Below are positions 51,152 to 64,000 of a stretch of DNA of 64,000 nt, piece by piece. Position 1 is the first letter of the stretch, and every line of letters starts with the position of its first letter. The notes beneath the pieces were generated by a model, which did no database searches, was not told the origin of the DNA, and was given only the letters and a program-made list of their open reading frames with translations. The DNA lies in assembly GCA_013397845.1 (NCBI GenBank), contig VZTG01003732.1, positions 838,788 through 902,787 of the forward strand, read 5' to 3'. A program made the translations under genes and the position numbers. The DNA comes from Melanocharis versteri (Eukaryota; Chordata; Aves; Passeriformes; Melanocharitidae).

Positions 51152-51193
51152 TGGGGGGTGGGGGGTGCGTGTGCATGTGTGTGTGCGTGTGCA
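51152..51193. repeat. G-run plus (GT)n tract
   Basis: Two G6 runs separated by one T, followed by about 13 GT/GC dinucleotides. The alternating purine-pyrimidine part could adopt Z-DNA; two G runs alone are too few for an intramolecular quadruplex. Confidence 0.85.
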
Positions 51194-53500
51194 ACATTTG
51201 CTACTAATGAACAGGGACTTTTCTACTGCAACACTTGATTATAGAGAGCAATTACACAAAGAGCATATCAGAAATATTTTATACTTTTAGTGTGAATATA
51301 CAGTAAATTAAAGGGAAAACATCTTCCCCGTGCTGGGTTCTGAACAGATATTTTGAGAGATTCCTGAAATAGATAAATGGAACAATTATGAAGAAAGAAG
51401 TGGAAAATAGGATTTGAAGGTCAGAATGTTATCTATTTGTATATGGGACAAGGCACCACCTTTTCTCCAGATAAATCAGCAGTACTTTACAATCTATGAG
51501 CCTTTTGAAGAATCTATGGATTCAGACAGAGCTGATATAATTTTAAAAATCTTGTAAGTATTTGACTCCCAGTGATTTTAGTTGGAGCAGATGCCTGAAT
51601 TTCTATTGAGGATCCTGCACATTGCATGCCAGGGTTTTAAATGCTCTTTAAAATCTATCACTGAATAAAGGATTTTGCATGTTTTTCTTCAAATAAGAAA
51701 ATTATGTGAGTAGGTCATATATATGTATACATTCGTCTTTTCAGAGCTGGGGCCAAAATTTTAATGTACAGTACATTTAATTAAGTGAAAAAACCTACAA
51801 TGTGCATTGAAATTCAATATATACACATTTGATCCACAGTTCTTAGTAGAAGAGTTGAGAGTTTTGCTTTGTACATTACTTTATTAGTTGAACAGACAGA
51901 AAATAAACTGGGAGAGGCATATTTTTTTATCTAGTAAAATATAAGTTTTAACACACATTATGAAAAATTAGTTGAAATGTCACAACGTTTTATTATAAAT
52001 ACTTGCAGAGTCTTTAGTTCTGGCCAGATCCTATTTGGCCAAGTTAGGGAATAAATAGCATTAAGATTTGGATTTATCTCAGTACACGGAAACACCTACA
52101 GTATTGACAACTGTGTGTGAGTGAGTGTCCATATGCTGCCTTTGAGAGATATGGACAAAACATCTTACTAGAACTGAGGACATAATTAATTTAATCCTGA
52201 ACGGACGTCTATAAAAGACTGCAGAATATTTCTGCCTGTGTCTCTCCACTGCCTACAAAAGGACATCCATATGACGAGGGTAGAAAAAGGGTTAGGAAAG
52301 ATAACTGGCAGCATCCCCTGACAGGAGTGGGCTACATTTCCTTAAAATCAATCTGACATGCATAATTAGCAATGCTTCACGGAAGCTCTCATTTTAACAT
52401 TTCTTTGACTGCTTGGTATGTACCACTTCTGTAATAAAGCTGGACTGGACTGTTTGATTTTCGGTAATTTGCATGTAGAAATACCTTGGCGCGAAGTTTC
52501 TGGTGATGTAAGACAGAACTCAGTTTATTAATTTTTATTATTTTTTATGAATATAGGAGAATTTCAGAATAAAGATAATTGATTATGGTATTGTATTTCG
52601 GAGACTTCCTCTATAAAAACAGACACCAGTATTTGGGCCTAAAGTATTGTCTTTGGTATTTTCTGTATTAACTTAAAGGATACCTTTGCCAGGCAAGAAA
52701 AATCACTCACTTCCAGATGCCAGTCAATTACTTTAAGAACTGCTGGAGAGTTTCACTTCTGAAGGATTAACTTTTTGGCTCTCAAAAATGACAAATTGCC
52801 TAGCATATAACTTGAATGATCACGTGAGAAAGTGAAATTTAGCACTATTTATGATTTCCTGCCTGGAAAGAATTGATTTTTTCATTGCTGTAGAAGCTGA
52901 ACTGAACACCAGGTTCATGTTCCAGGTTGAGCATTCACCACATACTCTTGTTATCTGCTCTAAGAGTAGCATCAGACAGTCTCACTGAAGCTTGAAGACC
53001 TTGTTGTGCATTTGCCCTGCATTTGCATTCTGGAAACATTCTAGAATTAGGCTCTAGATTAGACAAGTAAAGGATGGCTCTTTCATAGAATTCCTCCGGA
53101 GTTCCTGATGGGATTTATGAAGGCAAATAAGTCAGATTTCATGTTCATCAGAGCCGACCAAGGTCCTCTCAGGTGTTTGCAGGCACTTCCGATAGTGTTG
53201 ATGGCTATTCCAAAACCAGTCACAGTAGTGGCCAAGAAACCAAAATAATAAATAGCTAGTTTAGCTAATCACAAAGTATTCTAGCATAAATATTGTCTAT
53301 AAAGTAAAAAGTTAAATCCCAAACCTTGGAAAAGCAAACTCAAGCACTTAAAAAACTGGCAATTTAATGTCTTAAAAATGCCCATTTTGACATGTTTATG
53401 ACTATGCAGCAGCACTCTCTGAAACATGAATACTATAGATTGACTTGTCTCATCTGTTATCACCCACCACTATGTGATGCACTATGTTCAGAAACAGACT

Positions 53501-53531
53501 TGATAATGATGATGATGATGCTGATGGTGAT
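53501..53531. repeat. (GAT)n microsatellite
   Basis: About eight GAT triplets with small interruptions. Confidence 0.88.
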
Positions 53532-53806
53532 AGGCTGGGATTTGGAAATAATTCTATTGAATGCTGACTGAAAAAAAATGCCCTTATTTTGTACATACTG
53601 TTGCCGTTTTCATAGATGAAACTAACACCTGCACGCACAAACAGTCCTAGCCCACAGAAATGCAAAGTTTATAAGTTTGGACATCTGTGTTTGCTAACAG
53701 TTGTCACCATAATTTAGAGAGTCTTGGGAAATGAAGGGTTATGGAATTAATCTTGACACATATTTCTGAAGGTGAGCTTTTTTCTGTAGACTGTCTGCTG
53801 TATGTC

Positions 53807-53821
53807 TGTGTGTGTGTGTAT
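53807..53821. repeat. (TG)n microsatellite, short
   Basis: About seven TG dinucleotides followed by 'tatattttatt'. Confidence 0.8.
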
Positions 53822-56523
53822 ATTTTATTAAAATGTACAATATATTAAGGCATAAACTATTATAATTTAAGCATGGATATTATTTTCTATTCGTACAGGT
53901 CTAAATTTAGGAAGACATTTAAATATTTATCTATCATGCTTTCAATTACTTCACTCGCTGTATGTTAAATAATTTTCCAAAGCAAGAAAACTTTTTCTGT
54001 CTCAGGGTCAGAAAGACAGTGTCACTGGCTCTGCAGTTATTTATTTCTATCAATTGATACAATAAAGAATGCACATTTCCCCAAGGTCACACAAACGTTG
54101 TTCTATAAAATCCAGTGATTTCATTGGCTGGTTAATTGATTTTCAGGAGAGAAGCAAGAAATGACCATCTCATTAGCAAGAAGAGCTTTGCAGCCAGGAT
54201 CCACTAGTTTGGGCAGAGGGACAGAAAAAGTCACAGATGGAAAAATAAAAAACAAGTAAACAGAAAATATTGCAGCCAACAGCTCCAGTCATTGTTCAGT
54301 TTTCTCTAACTTTTACTTCAAGGCCTGAAAGAAGGATTTTTGATCTCATCGCTTTTCATTTACAGTGGCCAGTAAAGCAAATATATAAAATGCTACATTG
54401 GTAGGAGAACAGGTTGTTTTGTTTATTAAGTCAAAGTGAAATGTTGATTTACACTAAGAACATGAAAAAAGCAAAGGCGAGATGATAACAGCTTCACTTT
54501 GGCTGCTCGGTTTCTAATAATCTTCTACATGTAATGAGGCTGGGGAGTGGAGAAACCTTTTCCTGACAATGCTGGCAGCAGGATAACTTCTACATGCTAT
54601 TGATTTTTCTTCATTGATTGTAATCTTCCTCTTCCTGAGCGTCTGTCTTTGCTTCTCTGACATATTGAGCACTGAATAGTCCCTGAGTAATTCTTGAACA
54701 GTTTGGGATCATTTTTATTTTCACAGGACAGTTGAGACCAATGGAGTGATTTATGTGTACTTTGGAAGGCGAAACAAAACAGTACTTCTCTGTGAATAAC
54801 TACGGACACAAAGATTATGTTTTTTTTTAAGCATCCCCCTCTTCCCTCCTGTCCAACCCCCCTTTACCTCCACACTCCAGTAATTTCATAAGTATCTGCC
54901 AAATCATGTAGAGGAGAACACTAAAGCATAAACAGCTCTCACAGCTGTGATTTCAGCCATGATTGATGATGAAATACCACTGGAGGGATAGAAGGAAAAT
55001 GAATATTTATTAATGATATAAAGTGCCGCTGGTTTAAAATCCAGCAAGATCCATCATTTTATATCCATGGAATGTATGCATTGAAAGCAGAATGCTCAAT
55101 AAAAGGAGCCAAATACCTTAGTCAAAACATAAGTAATTCCAGTGGGCTGCTGATTGAATTCCTGTCTTAAAGTGAGCTAAGCTTAGTGGTTTTCATAAAG
55201 ATTTTATTCCCACTTTAGCTGCCATTAAGATTACATGAATAGTAGATCATGTAGGCCTAGTCTAGAAAAAATTTGCAGTAGCAATAACTTCAGCATGTTA
55301 TAAAAACACATAGCTATCCACTACTATCACCCACACACTAACATGCAACTTACAAACATTTTCTGCAAAGGCTCTGCAATTGTTTGATGTTTAACAGTTG
55401 GCTTTTTCTGCCATGACTTCATTAGCTTTCATTTTATGAAGCTGATAGGTCAGATAACCTGTACCACACCGCTACAGGCAGCTTTGCATATTCTTTTATT
55501 CACAGCAGAATTTTGCTCTGAATGATCCCAGTCTTTCAGAAGTTAAATAAGGCAATTTCTGGCTTATCTGATATGCAAAAGAGATTTTTTTTAAATTTTG
55601 TTTTGCAAAAGAAAAAAGCAATACAAAGTAATCCTTGTGTCTTTCTCTTTTTAATGTGGGCCCGATTAGGAAGTATTGTCCTGTGTTGATTCTTTTTTTC
55701 CCTCTGATGTTTTTGCAGCCTGTTATATGGGATGAGCTTGTTCAGACAGTAAAAAATGTAGCTGATGTGTTGACAGCAAAGGAGAAATTGACTGATGGAA
55801 TTCAGCTGCATAATTTAACATACAGCTTTCAAGTTAGGCTGGAAGTTCCAGAATGTTAAACTTTGGCTAATGGATAGTGCTGAGAAAGACAGGGTTCAGA
55901 GGAAATCTAAAAATGGATCAAAAGCATATTCATGGCTAAAAATGCAAGAAAAATATTTATTTACTTTGAGAGGAAGAAAAAGAAAATAAAGTAAGCACCT
56001 AATTGTTTCTGTTGGCATTTGGACAGTAAGAAACAGTGCACGTGCTCTAACCAACAGGAGGAGGATCATTACACTGAATGAAAAAAAGAACAAACAGTGG
56101 ACAGCAAGTCATCAATCTCCTTGGATCAACACTGCTCTTGTAAAAAAGCTTCACCAGATCACTGGGTTCATTGGTGTTTCACATGTTCACAGGCCTCAGT
56201 GGAAAGCCACCTGCATTTGCATTTATTATTATGTTACTTGGGCTTAACAGTTGCATGAATAATGAGCCCAAAGGACAAGGGCAGGGACTGGGAAAAAAGG
56301 TGGGAAAAAGGGAAAGAGTTTTGGTAGGTAATGGTAGCTAAATCCCTGGACACCAGATGATGTCTCTTGTGCTCAGTGCAAGTATTAGCAGCTCCCATTG
56401 CCAAGATTTGCAATGAAAGGCCTGGTGCCCCTTTCTGGATCACAGCTGGAGAAAGAATGCAAAAGTTACGTATTTTTAAAATAGACCTGCTATTTATTGA
56501 CCTTTTGCCATATAGTCTCATTT

Positions 56524-56560
56524 AAAAAAACCCAAAAAAACAAAAAACAAACAAACAAAC
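56524..56560. repeat. (AAAC)n tract
   Basis: A-runs broken by C, ending in a regular (AAAC) series of about four units. Confidence 0.85.
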
Positions 56561-57231
56561 TTTAGGGGCTAAAAGGTTAAAAAGAATAAATTGTTGTAGC
56601 ACAACAAATTATTGTAGAAGCAAATGAACTGTACACAGCTTTGCTTGTCCTGAGTGCTGAGCAAGCATCTTGCCATTGCTGCCTTCCCAACACATTCCCA
56701 GCAGCTGCAGTGTGCAGGGAAGATTAGAAGAATCTTTCCTGAAAAACACCCACTACTGTGTGAAATACAGTATTAAGTTCACACTCATTTGGGGAAGAAT
56801 AATGATGGTGATCTGTGTTTTCATGTAAGGAGATCAGAACATTTCCTCCAGGCAAGTAAACATATATTGCAGGTGAAATGAAAGACAGAAATTAACGAAT
56901 ATTCACAACGACAAGGTTTCTGATTAACTTTGTCTAATGCCACTGGCGGGGTTCGGATTGTTCTTCAAACACCTGAGTCTCACTCTGCCTGTATGGACAT
57001 CTGCTGCCGTGTGAAATTCCCTAGAATATCCTTTCTGTTTTCACACTGCTTATCTGGATAGATATATATCCTCAGGCTGCTCTAGTGGTTCTGGGTGCCC
57101 AGGTGGGGCTCTTAGAGGTAGCTTCATCAGGTAGTTACAGACCCCAGGGGCATCCCTCCTTCCTGGCCTGGTAGTTGCAAGGTTTCTACAGTTCTGTGTC
57201 CCCAGGCTGGGTAAGTATAAAGGCATGCCTG

Positions 57232-57256
57232 CACACACACACACACATACACACAC
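57232..57256. repeat. (CA)n microsatellite
   Basis: About twelve CA dinucleotides with one T interruption ('catacac'). Confidence 0.92.
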
Positions 57257-60200
57257 GAAATATAAACAGGGCTGGCCACACACAAATCAGCACAGAGAGG
57301 AAAGAGAACATCTACCACCACAAACGTAATGGCTTTCAGAACTTTTGGTCCTTCACCTGTATGTCACATAATCGGTTTTGAAGCCCAAAAGTAGTTTTTT
57401 TTATGCACACCATGACAATTTCTTCACAGACCAAAAGTCCTCTTTTCTTGCCCCCCTTACTTAGTCCTGTAGAAAATCATCTCACTTCGTATTCAAAACT
57501 CTCATGGGAGAATTGCAGTGCCTATTCCAGTTTTGAATGACTTTGGCACATATCTGAATATTCCAGCAGTTTGAGTCAAATTCAGCTGGCATTACTCTGA
57601 AGCTGTCTAACCCTGGAAGTACCTACAGTCACAGAAAAGTCTTTCTGGTTAGACAGAATTTCCTTCAGTTCCCTTACGGAATTGTAATTTGGAAAATGTG
57701 TCCCACCACTATTTGCATCTCAGCTGAGGACCTTGGGAAGCTTGTACGAAATGATTAAACTTGAGCCAAGGAAACAGTTCTGAGTCTGATTTTATAGTCA
57801 TGTGTCTCAGGTTTTTTTTTTTATTAGGTGAGATACTTCTCTGGGTCCTTGTGCATTTACAGATAAATATGTAAGGAAGCATGAGTACCTCAAATTCCCT
57901 TAACTGTCTCCCCAAAATTAATAAACTAATTTGCTGCCCTTCCAGACTTCACACTCTTGCATTTTTGTCTGCAGACTTAAACGGGTAAGATGAGAAGAGA
58001 TCCATTGTACTCTCAAGGACAGATAATTATTTCCTGTCAGCAAATCCTTATGAGAGCAGAATTTTTTTTAAAAAGGAGACAAAAAGGGTGTAGACACCTT
58101 TCCAGCCTGTACTCCTGCAAAGAGGCTGAAACTCCTTATTGACATAGAAAAGGCTTTCAGGAGGACCAGAGAGGTAACTGTTTCAAGGCATTTCAGCATT
58201 TCCAGAAATATAACAGAAAAGGAGATGGGCAGTTGATCATGAGGGAAAAGGGTACTCTAGAGACTAAAGATCTACAGTGGGAAAGCAGAGCACTAAACTA
58301 CTTTTTAGCCTTAGCAAAAGGTATCCAGATAACTTGGGAAAACTTACTTTTCTATGCCTATATTTTCCCACCTACTAAGACAACTATAATAAAAGTCAGA
58401 GATAGAGAAGTATAAAGCAAATCCAGTAGGATGCAAGGTCTAAAGATATTAATACTTTCAAAGCTCTAATAATGAAAATCCAGCAGATTTATTCCTTATG
58501 CTTACATATAGGTATGAAATATCAGATTCTAGTAATGAACTGGTTAATAATATCAAAAATAAAGCAGTAGAGAAGTGGAAATAATGAAGCTGGTTAATAT
58601 TCTGTTGTTTCTCAGAGGGGAAAAAAGGGCTTTATTGTGATTCAAGCAGAGCAGTCAGATTTCAAGTATTTGATACTAGCAGGTAATGGGAAATTACGCA
58701 GGTTTTTCCTATATTTCAGCTCCAGCATCTTAACTTGAACACCCTACATCATTCTATTTCATGGGCTCTGACACTTGGTAAATGGGTTTAAAAACTTTTA
58801 AAAAGAAGGAAAAAAACCCCATAAATTTCTTTTGTTTTGAACTATTATAATCACAATTTTCAGAAAACAGTATCTGTATCCTGGGCTGAAGGTTTGTTAC
58901 AATGGCATGTCACATCTGGATAGATCAACCATATAATATCATTTGACTGGCAGCAGCATTGCCAATTTGAGGAAAGGCACCTCTAACTGAGGCAGCAATT
59001 CCAAACACATTTCTTCTCCCAGTGAATAACATGTGCACCTCTTGGACTCTTGGGCTCTGTAGTGCTCCTTTGGCTGGTGGGGTCATAAAAATCAGGCTTC
59101 AGCAAGGGCATATCCACACTGCTGCCAGGGTCTCCAGGACCAGAGCCTTTATAGAGTTAGCTTATCTATCTTTAATCTAGATTTCTTGGGTAAAATCCCT
59201 GGACTGAATCAATTAAAATAGTCAGGTTTGGGCAGACAGTATTAAAACCACCAGTAAAGCTGTGAAAACTATCCAAACCAAAACGTGCTTATGGAGGGCT
59301 GTGGAATCTTCCCTTCACTCAGGGCATGAGGGTTAAATTCTTCACTTCTTCACCAGGAAAACAGTCTGATCTGATCAGTGCAGCTGCCTGTATTTACCAT
59401 GTCCCTTTTCCCTAGCACATTTCTTGCTGCACACAGACTACCAGCGTTTGCTTTGAAGGCAGGTAAGGACCGTTTATGAGAACCATTCCTGAAAGGAACC
59501 AGACAAATGTTCTTAAAAATGGTTGAGGTCGCAACTACCTTTTAATGAGCAATCTTTAAACTGGTTTCACTTCTACTTATGAAGTTCACACAGCACATTT
59601 AATTCTAGATGCACATTTTGTGCCACTGTAGCCAAAACAGGGGCTCCTGAAGCCATTTAAAGTTTATTGAAAAAAAAAGTACCCACAATCTCTTGTTAAA
59701 GGAACATTTAGACAATGATTTCAGTACTTCAAATTAATAGTCTTCAAGATAATAATGTAGTCTTAAAATTTAGGAAGTATATTCTGTGTTACTCCTTTAT
59801 GTGTAAAACTGTTAAATCAGTCCTGGAAGCAGAATGAAACAATAGAATTTAAGTGACGGAGACAAATTGCTAAGAGTAAACACTCATGTTGAAAAGTCCC
59901 CACTAATCCAGATGATGACAGATAAACCAGACCACTCGGTGTATGACGAATAAAGTCTGCATTCCAGCTCTTAATTAACACAGTGACAATGCAGGAAAGG
60001 TTGACATCCACTTGGGGTAAGATTCATCTCATCTGACTTTAGACACCTACAAAGCAGACATCTCCATCTAAATGGCTGTCTAGACTCCTTCTTTAGCTGA
60101 TGAAGAGGAATAAGAGGAATAGACACTTCCAGAGCTTTTTAATTTTTTTTCCTTGTCATTTTGTCTCCTTTCCAGCATAGGGATGAAATTAGCTGAGCTC

Positions 60201-62026
60201 TAGATGTGGCAATTTTTCTCAATCAGGTATGAAAGGAGTATTTTCACTGGCATCATTGATGTAAATGTCTGCATGGTAGGCACTTGTATTTAGCCAGATG
60301 AATCATACTGACAGTCTGTATGATTTTAACTCTTCTCCATCCTTTCTGATACAGAATTATTTTTCCTTGCATTGACAAAAAATAAGATAATTTCATTTTG
60401 GAAAGGGGTATGCATAACAGTACACAAGGACCAAGGCAAGAAGCACTTGAAATGGGAAGAACCTGCAGTATTCAGTGTTACACAGTTTTTTCTGCTTTGG
60501 AGACATCAAAATAATAGGAAATTGCTACTTCTTTTACCCTTCAGCTTTCTTAATCTATACTGCTAACAAATCAGATAGTTGCACTAAGACAGAAATAAAA
60601 TGTATGTGCAACATATTCCCAATCAAATTTGGAAATCTTGACATTTAAGGAAATTACATTTCATTTCCGTGCCGCTGTTTTAAAAGTGCAGGTGAAATTT
60701 CTCAGTTTTATTTTTAAATCAGAAGGCAAGACCTTACAAATATCTTTAAAAAAATGTTAGTTTTGCATCCAAATAGTAAAAGCTGATGAATTAAGACAGC
60801 AAAAAAAGTGGGATTCAGAGGTTAGCCCTCAAAATTAGTAAATGCTTGTGCTATCATCTCTAAACAAACCTTATTTTGACCAATCTGTATGTGTACCATA
60901 ATAGCATCTTTATTAACATCAGCATATATATTAGTTTTTTTTTTTTACAGGTTTTCTTTGGTTCTCCTTCATGCATTTATGGGATGGATATTGTGTTTCA
61001 AAGACATTGATAAATCTGCAATTTGCTAACTTTTAATGATCTGCCTGGGAAATTTTAAGTCAGCCTGAGTATCTAATAATTAATAAACATTTCTGTAAAT
61101 TTTAATTACAGGACCCTCAAGTTTTCTTAACGCCAGTGTAGCAGCGAATACTCGTCCCACTCTTTCTCTGCTGAGCTCACACCATGTACACCTGTGCCTG
61201 AAGGGACTGTCTGTACCCATCATCACAGCCCACTTCGGAAAGCACGTTTTGATATGGGCGGGCCAGAGTCCTCAGATGTAAATTTTTGACTGAAAGCACG
61301 GAATCTCAAGGACTTTACTTCTGGGTGTTGTTTATGGCAGAGACTTGTTTCTGCTCAGAAAGCGAGATGAGTCTCGCTGTGCCCCTCGGATGGGCAGGGC
61401 CAAGCCAGAATGCTGCAGCTTTCTTCTCCCTGTGTGATAAGTAGAGGTGGTTAATAGGAAGATGACAATTATAGCTGCCTTATGGACAGATATTTTATTT
61501 TAATGCTTGCAATGTGGTCAGATGCCATGGTATAAATAACAGCACGAACAAACAGCTATAACAGCACTAAAGACCTTGTGAGACAGTTTGCAAATTGGAA
61601 GGAATTTCAGCTTGCTCCTTATTCAGTCTTTTAAAGAAACTGCACTTACCTTTCTTCTGTGAGGGAAAGGAGACAGCAAGTATGTTCTTTATAAGCACCA
61701 GCACCCTCATGGGATGTAGAAAATTATGCATAATGGAGCTGTCAAGAATCTTTCATATTTAGACAAGAAGTTGGCATAGTTTTGGCTTTTTGCCAGATCT
61801 TAGGAATGCTAACATTTAGAAGGTGAAAAGTATCTGGAGTTTTCCTTATATCCAATGGCTTTCATTTTTTTTTGGCTGATCATAACCCTTTAAATATTAA
61901 CTCAGCTGGGAAAAAAAGAAATATTTCGACACAGGTAGGACCAAAACATCCAGTAATTTTCTTTAGACAACATCTAGTAAAACTCTATGCTCTTTTCTCT
62001 AAGCTATGTTTGAGAGCCACAGCAGG

Positions 62027-62053
62027 AAAAAAAGTGTGTCACACACTTTTTTT
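62027..62053. repeat. Perfect 27-nt palindrome
   Basis: Thirteen-base arms, AAAAAAAGTGTGT and its exact complement ACACACTTTTTTT, around one central C. It could extrude as a cruciform or fold as a hairpin in RNA. Confidence 0.88.
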
Positions 62054-64000
62054 ACCAGTATGCTGCAGAAATGGTTAATATTTTCAGACTGTTTAGCTCT
62101 CACCCATCTACCACAGCTTTAAAGAAAAATATTGCCAGCACTTTTCATGCTGAGGGGCTGCAGGACAGCTCTGGGCCACCTTGCAGAAGTATTGCTGAAG
62201 GTTATTAATTGTCAGTCTGTTACCATGCTTGTGCTGCTCAGAGTTGTCTGTTGGCTGGAACTTCATCATGCAAACAGAACTAGTAAAGGAATATCTTGAT
62301 AACTGCAGGATGTGATGTTTCCTTATGAAGTTTGAAAACTCAAGGTTTTTCCTTGGGAGGATGCACACAGACGGCCTGTGATTACGGCCTGACTGCATTC
62401 ATACAGAATTTCTGCCCTTGTCTCATAATTGAAGAACACATCCTTGGCTCCACACAGATCCCTTCCCATGGCTGGCACCTTCCTCCTTCAATGAGATCCA
62501 AATCTGACGCAGATACTCTAAAGCAGTCTGAAATACTCCTATCCTCCTTTCCGCTCTGTATTAGTCTGTGGGGACAGCAGTTAGTGTGCTGTGGTCCAGT
62601 AGTCCTGGACTGTGCTAGAAGATAGAGCTTGCTCTCTGCCTCCCCTTTGAAATAAAGGAAAAGCACTGTAACCATCAGCCCCTTCTCAAATACACTGTTC
62701 AGGTTTCAGCCACCATCTCTACCTCATGGCTGTTTTCTAAAGAAAACAGATTTGGGATGGACCTTACATGAACCTCTTCTATTTACAAAACAGATGCAAA
62801 GAAAACCCTTGATTTGGATCATCACATGCTTATAATCACCACACACGGAGCTTGTGGTAGCACATGCTGGATGAAGGATGTTACTATAATTTATTTGATT
62901 GCCTTTGTGTGAATCACGTCTGCCTATTACTAACTCAGCTCCATAACAGTATTTGTTTCCTACAAAAAAAAGGAAGATGTCATGCCATACAATAACCCTC
63001 AGAAAAGACCTAGACTTACGGTCCCATTGCTGTCATAACTTCCTATTGAGCTGTCCAGTCCTGCACAACTGGAATCAGAAAGATCAGACAGATCAATAGG
63101 ACAAAATATTATCTAAAATAAAAAATTATTATGGTCAGTGTGATTTGAGATTTTGCCCAAGCTATTTGGGTTTTTCAATAGGATATATATGTTTTTGAAC
63201 CTTTTGCTATTTACATAACAGTTTATGGTAGATGAGTTTTCCTATCAGTAAAATTATCTAATATTTTGCTCTATTTACCCCAAAGGAGTAAATTTACAGT
63301 ACTTCACTTAGTCTAGCTCCTTGAATGATCCTGTGATGATGGGACATGTGGTGCTACTGGTTAATGTGCTGTAGCTGGAGTGAGACCATTCCCGAAATAG
63401 CTGAAAGGCTTCGTATGGACAACAGGGAAATTAGGACTCAGTATTATTACTGCCAGTGCTCACACCAGCAGCTGAAAGAACACAATAGTAGAGCAAATTT
63501 GGAAGTTATTGCTTTAAGGTATCTGGAAATATTCCTTAAACATGTTCTCTTCTGATGCTTCATTATACACAAGCAATTTAAATTGCTACTATTCATATTT
63601 TCTATACAATATTATTCTCTGATCCTTGTCTTCCTTGTGCAGTTGCTATCCTTCCTCTGATAAGGAGGTATGTGTTATAATTCTGTTTAATATATTTGCA
63701 TTCTTTATAGTTCATGATTGGCAATTATACTTTTCCTATTAATAGAGTTCTTTCGTCTTTCAAACATTATCTCATTGGATTCCAGCAAATCCTTTTAGAC
63801 ATACTGAAACTTTTAGGCTTCTGTTACCTAATCTGTCTTCCTGGCTAGTTTTAAAGTACTCTTTTTTTTTTCCCTTAATTTTTTTCTTTTCTGTATTTCT
63901 GGAGTGGTGAGGTATTTGAGATTACACTTCCCCTAGGTAAGATACGATATCTAGCTATTGACTTTTGCTTAATGATTGAGTTTTCTATGTGCACAGCTTG

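Larger units (their letters stand above)
48074..64000. other. Long AT-rich stretch, no gene recognised
   Basis: Sixteen kilobases with no recognised gene or interspersed repeat. Simple repeats are at 51152-51193, 53501-53531, 53807-53821, 56524-56560 and 57232-57256. There is a palindrome at 62027-62053 and T-rich DNA at 63861-63893. An exon-like open frame at 55719-55859 and a possibly conserved patch at 54950-55240 are discussed as findings. A GC-richer patch at 49610-49760 is unexplained. Confidence 0.5.

Noticed and set aside
51152..51193. G-quadruplex
   Set aside because: Only two runs of G are present; four are needed in one strand.
60935..60950. T12-ACAG as a splice acceptor
   Set aside because: No open frame or recognisable exon follows; T-rich tracts ending in CAG are common in AT-rich DNA.
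1..64000. CRISPR arrays, bacterial operons, rRNA or tRNA genes
   Set aside because: No regularly spaced repeats, no ribosome-binding-site-linked gene rows, and no tRNA A/B-box or T-loop signature was seen; the window is eukaryotic.

Overview
The window looks like bird nuclear DNA. The evidence is several truncated CR1 LINE copies, most still carrying the CR1 3' end (the 'ttccaaccyaaa..attctatgattctatga' signature), plus two LTR blocks of avian endogenous-retrovirus type. The base composition is AT-rich with scattered short microsatellites, as in chicken and passerine intergenic or intronic DNA. The 5-copy subrepeat LTR at 35850-36903 resembles one I recall from songbird genomes, so a passerine is my best guess; this is recall, not a database result. 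One N at 26248 marks an unresolved base in a draft assembly.

I recognise no host protein-coding gene, rRNA, tRNA or CRISPR array. No open frame exceeds 194 codons, and the longest ones lie inside repeats (antisense to the LTR at 35850-36903, or across CR1 at 12381-12750). The window therefore reads as a gene desert or the inside of very long introns.

Layout: 1-8935 is unique AT-rich DNA with small tracts. 8936-9900 holds a CR1 3' end followed by a CpG-rich minus-strand solo LTR with an unusual long imperfect hairpin at its outer edge. 11737-12750 has two CR1 copies facing each other. 14877-16260 has a clear CR1 end and two older CR1-like remnants. 19650-19900 has a cluster of small duplications and a hairpin. 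21798-22240 is a CR1 inserted into another CR1. 24031-24086 is a CR1 scrap. 22241-35849 is otherwise unique, with a 27-A tract and a neat 20-bp-stem hairpin at 32063-32110. 35850-36903 is an old plus-strand solo LTR. 38631-38800 is a minus-strand CR1 end. 47825-48073 is a decayed CR1 reverse-transcriptase fragment. The rest to 64000 is unique AT-rich DNA with microsatellites, a 27-nt palindrome and some possible conserved non-coding sequence.

No genes can be shown to work together here. The only functional content I can argue for is repeat-derived promoter and polyadenylation signals, hairpins that would form RNA structure if transcribed, and two exon-like open frames preceded by splice-acceptor-like sequence. 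Both exon-like frames remain speculative.
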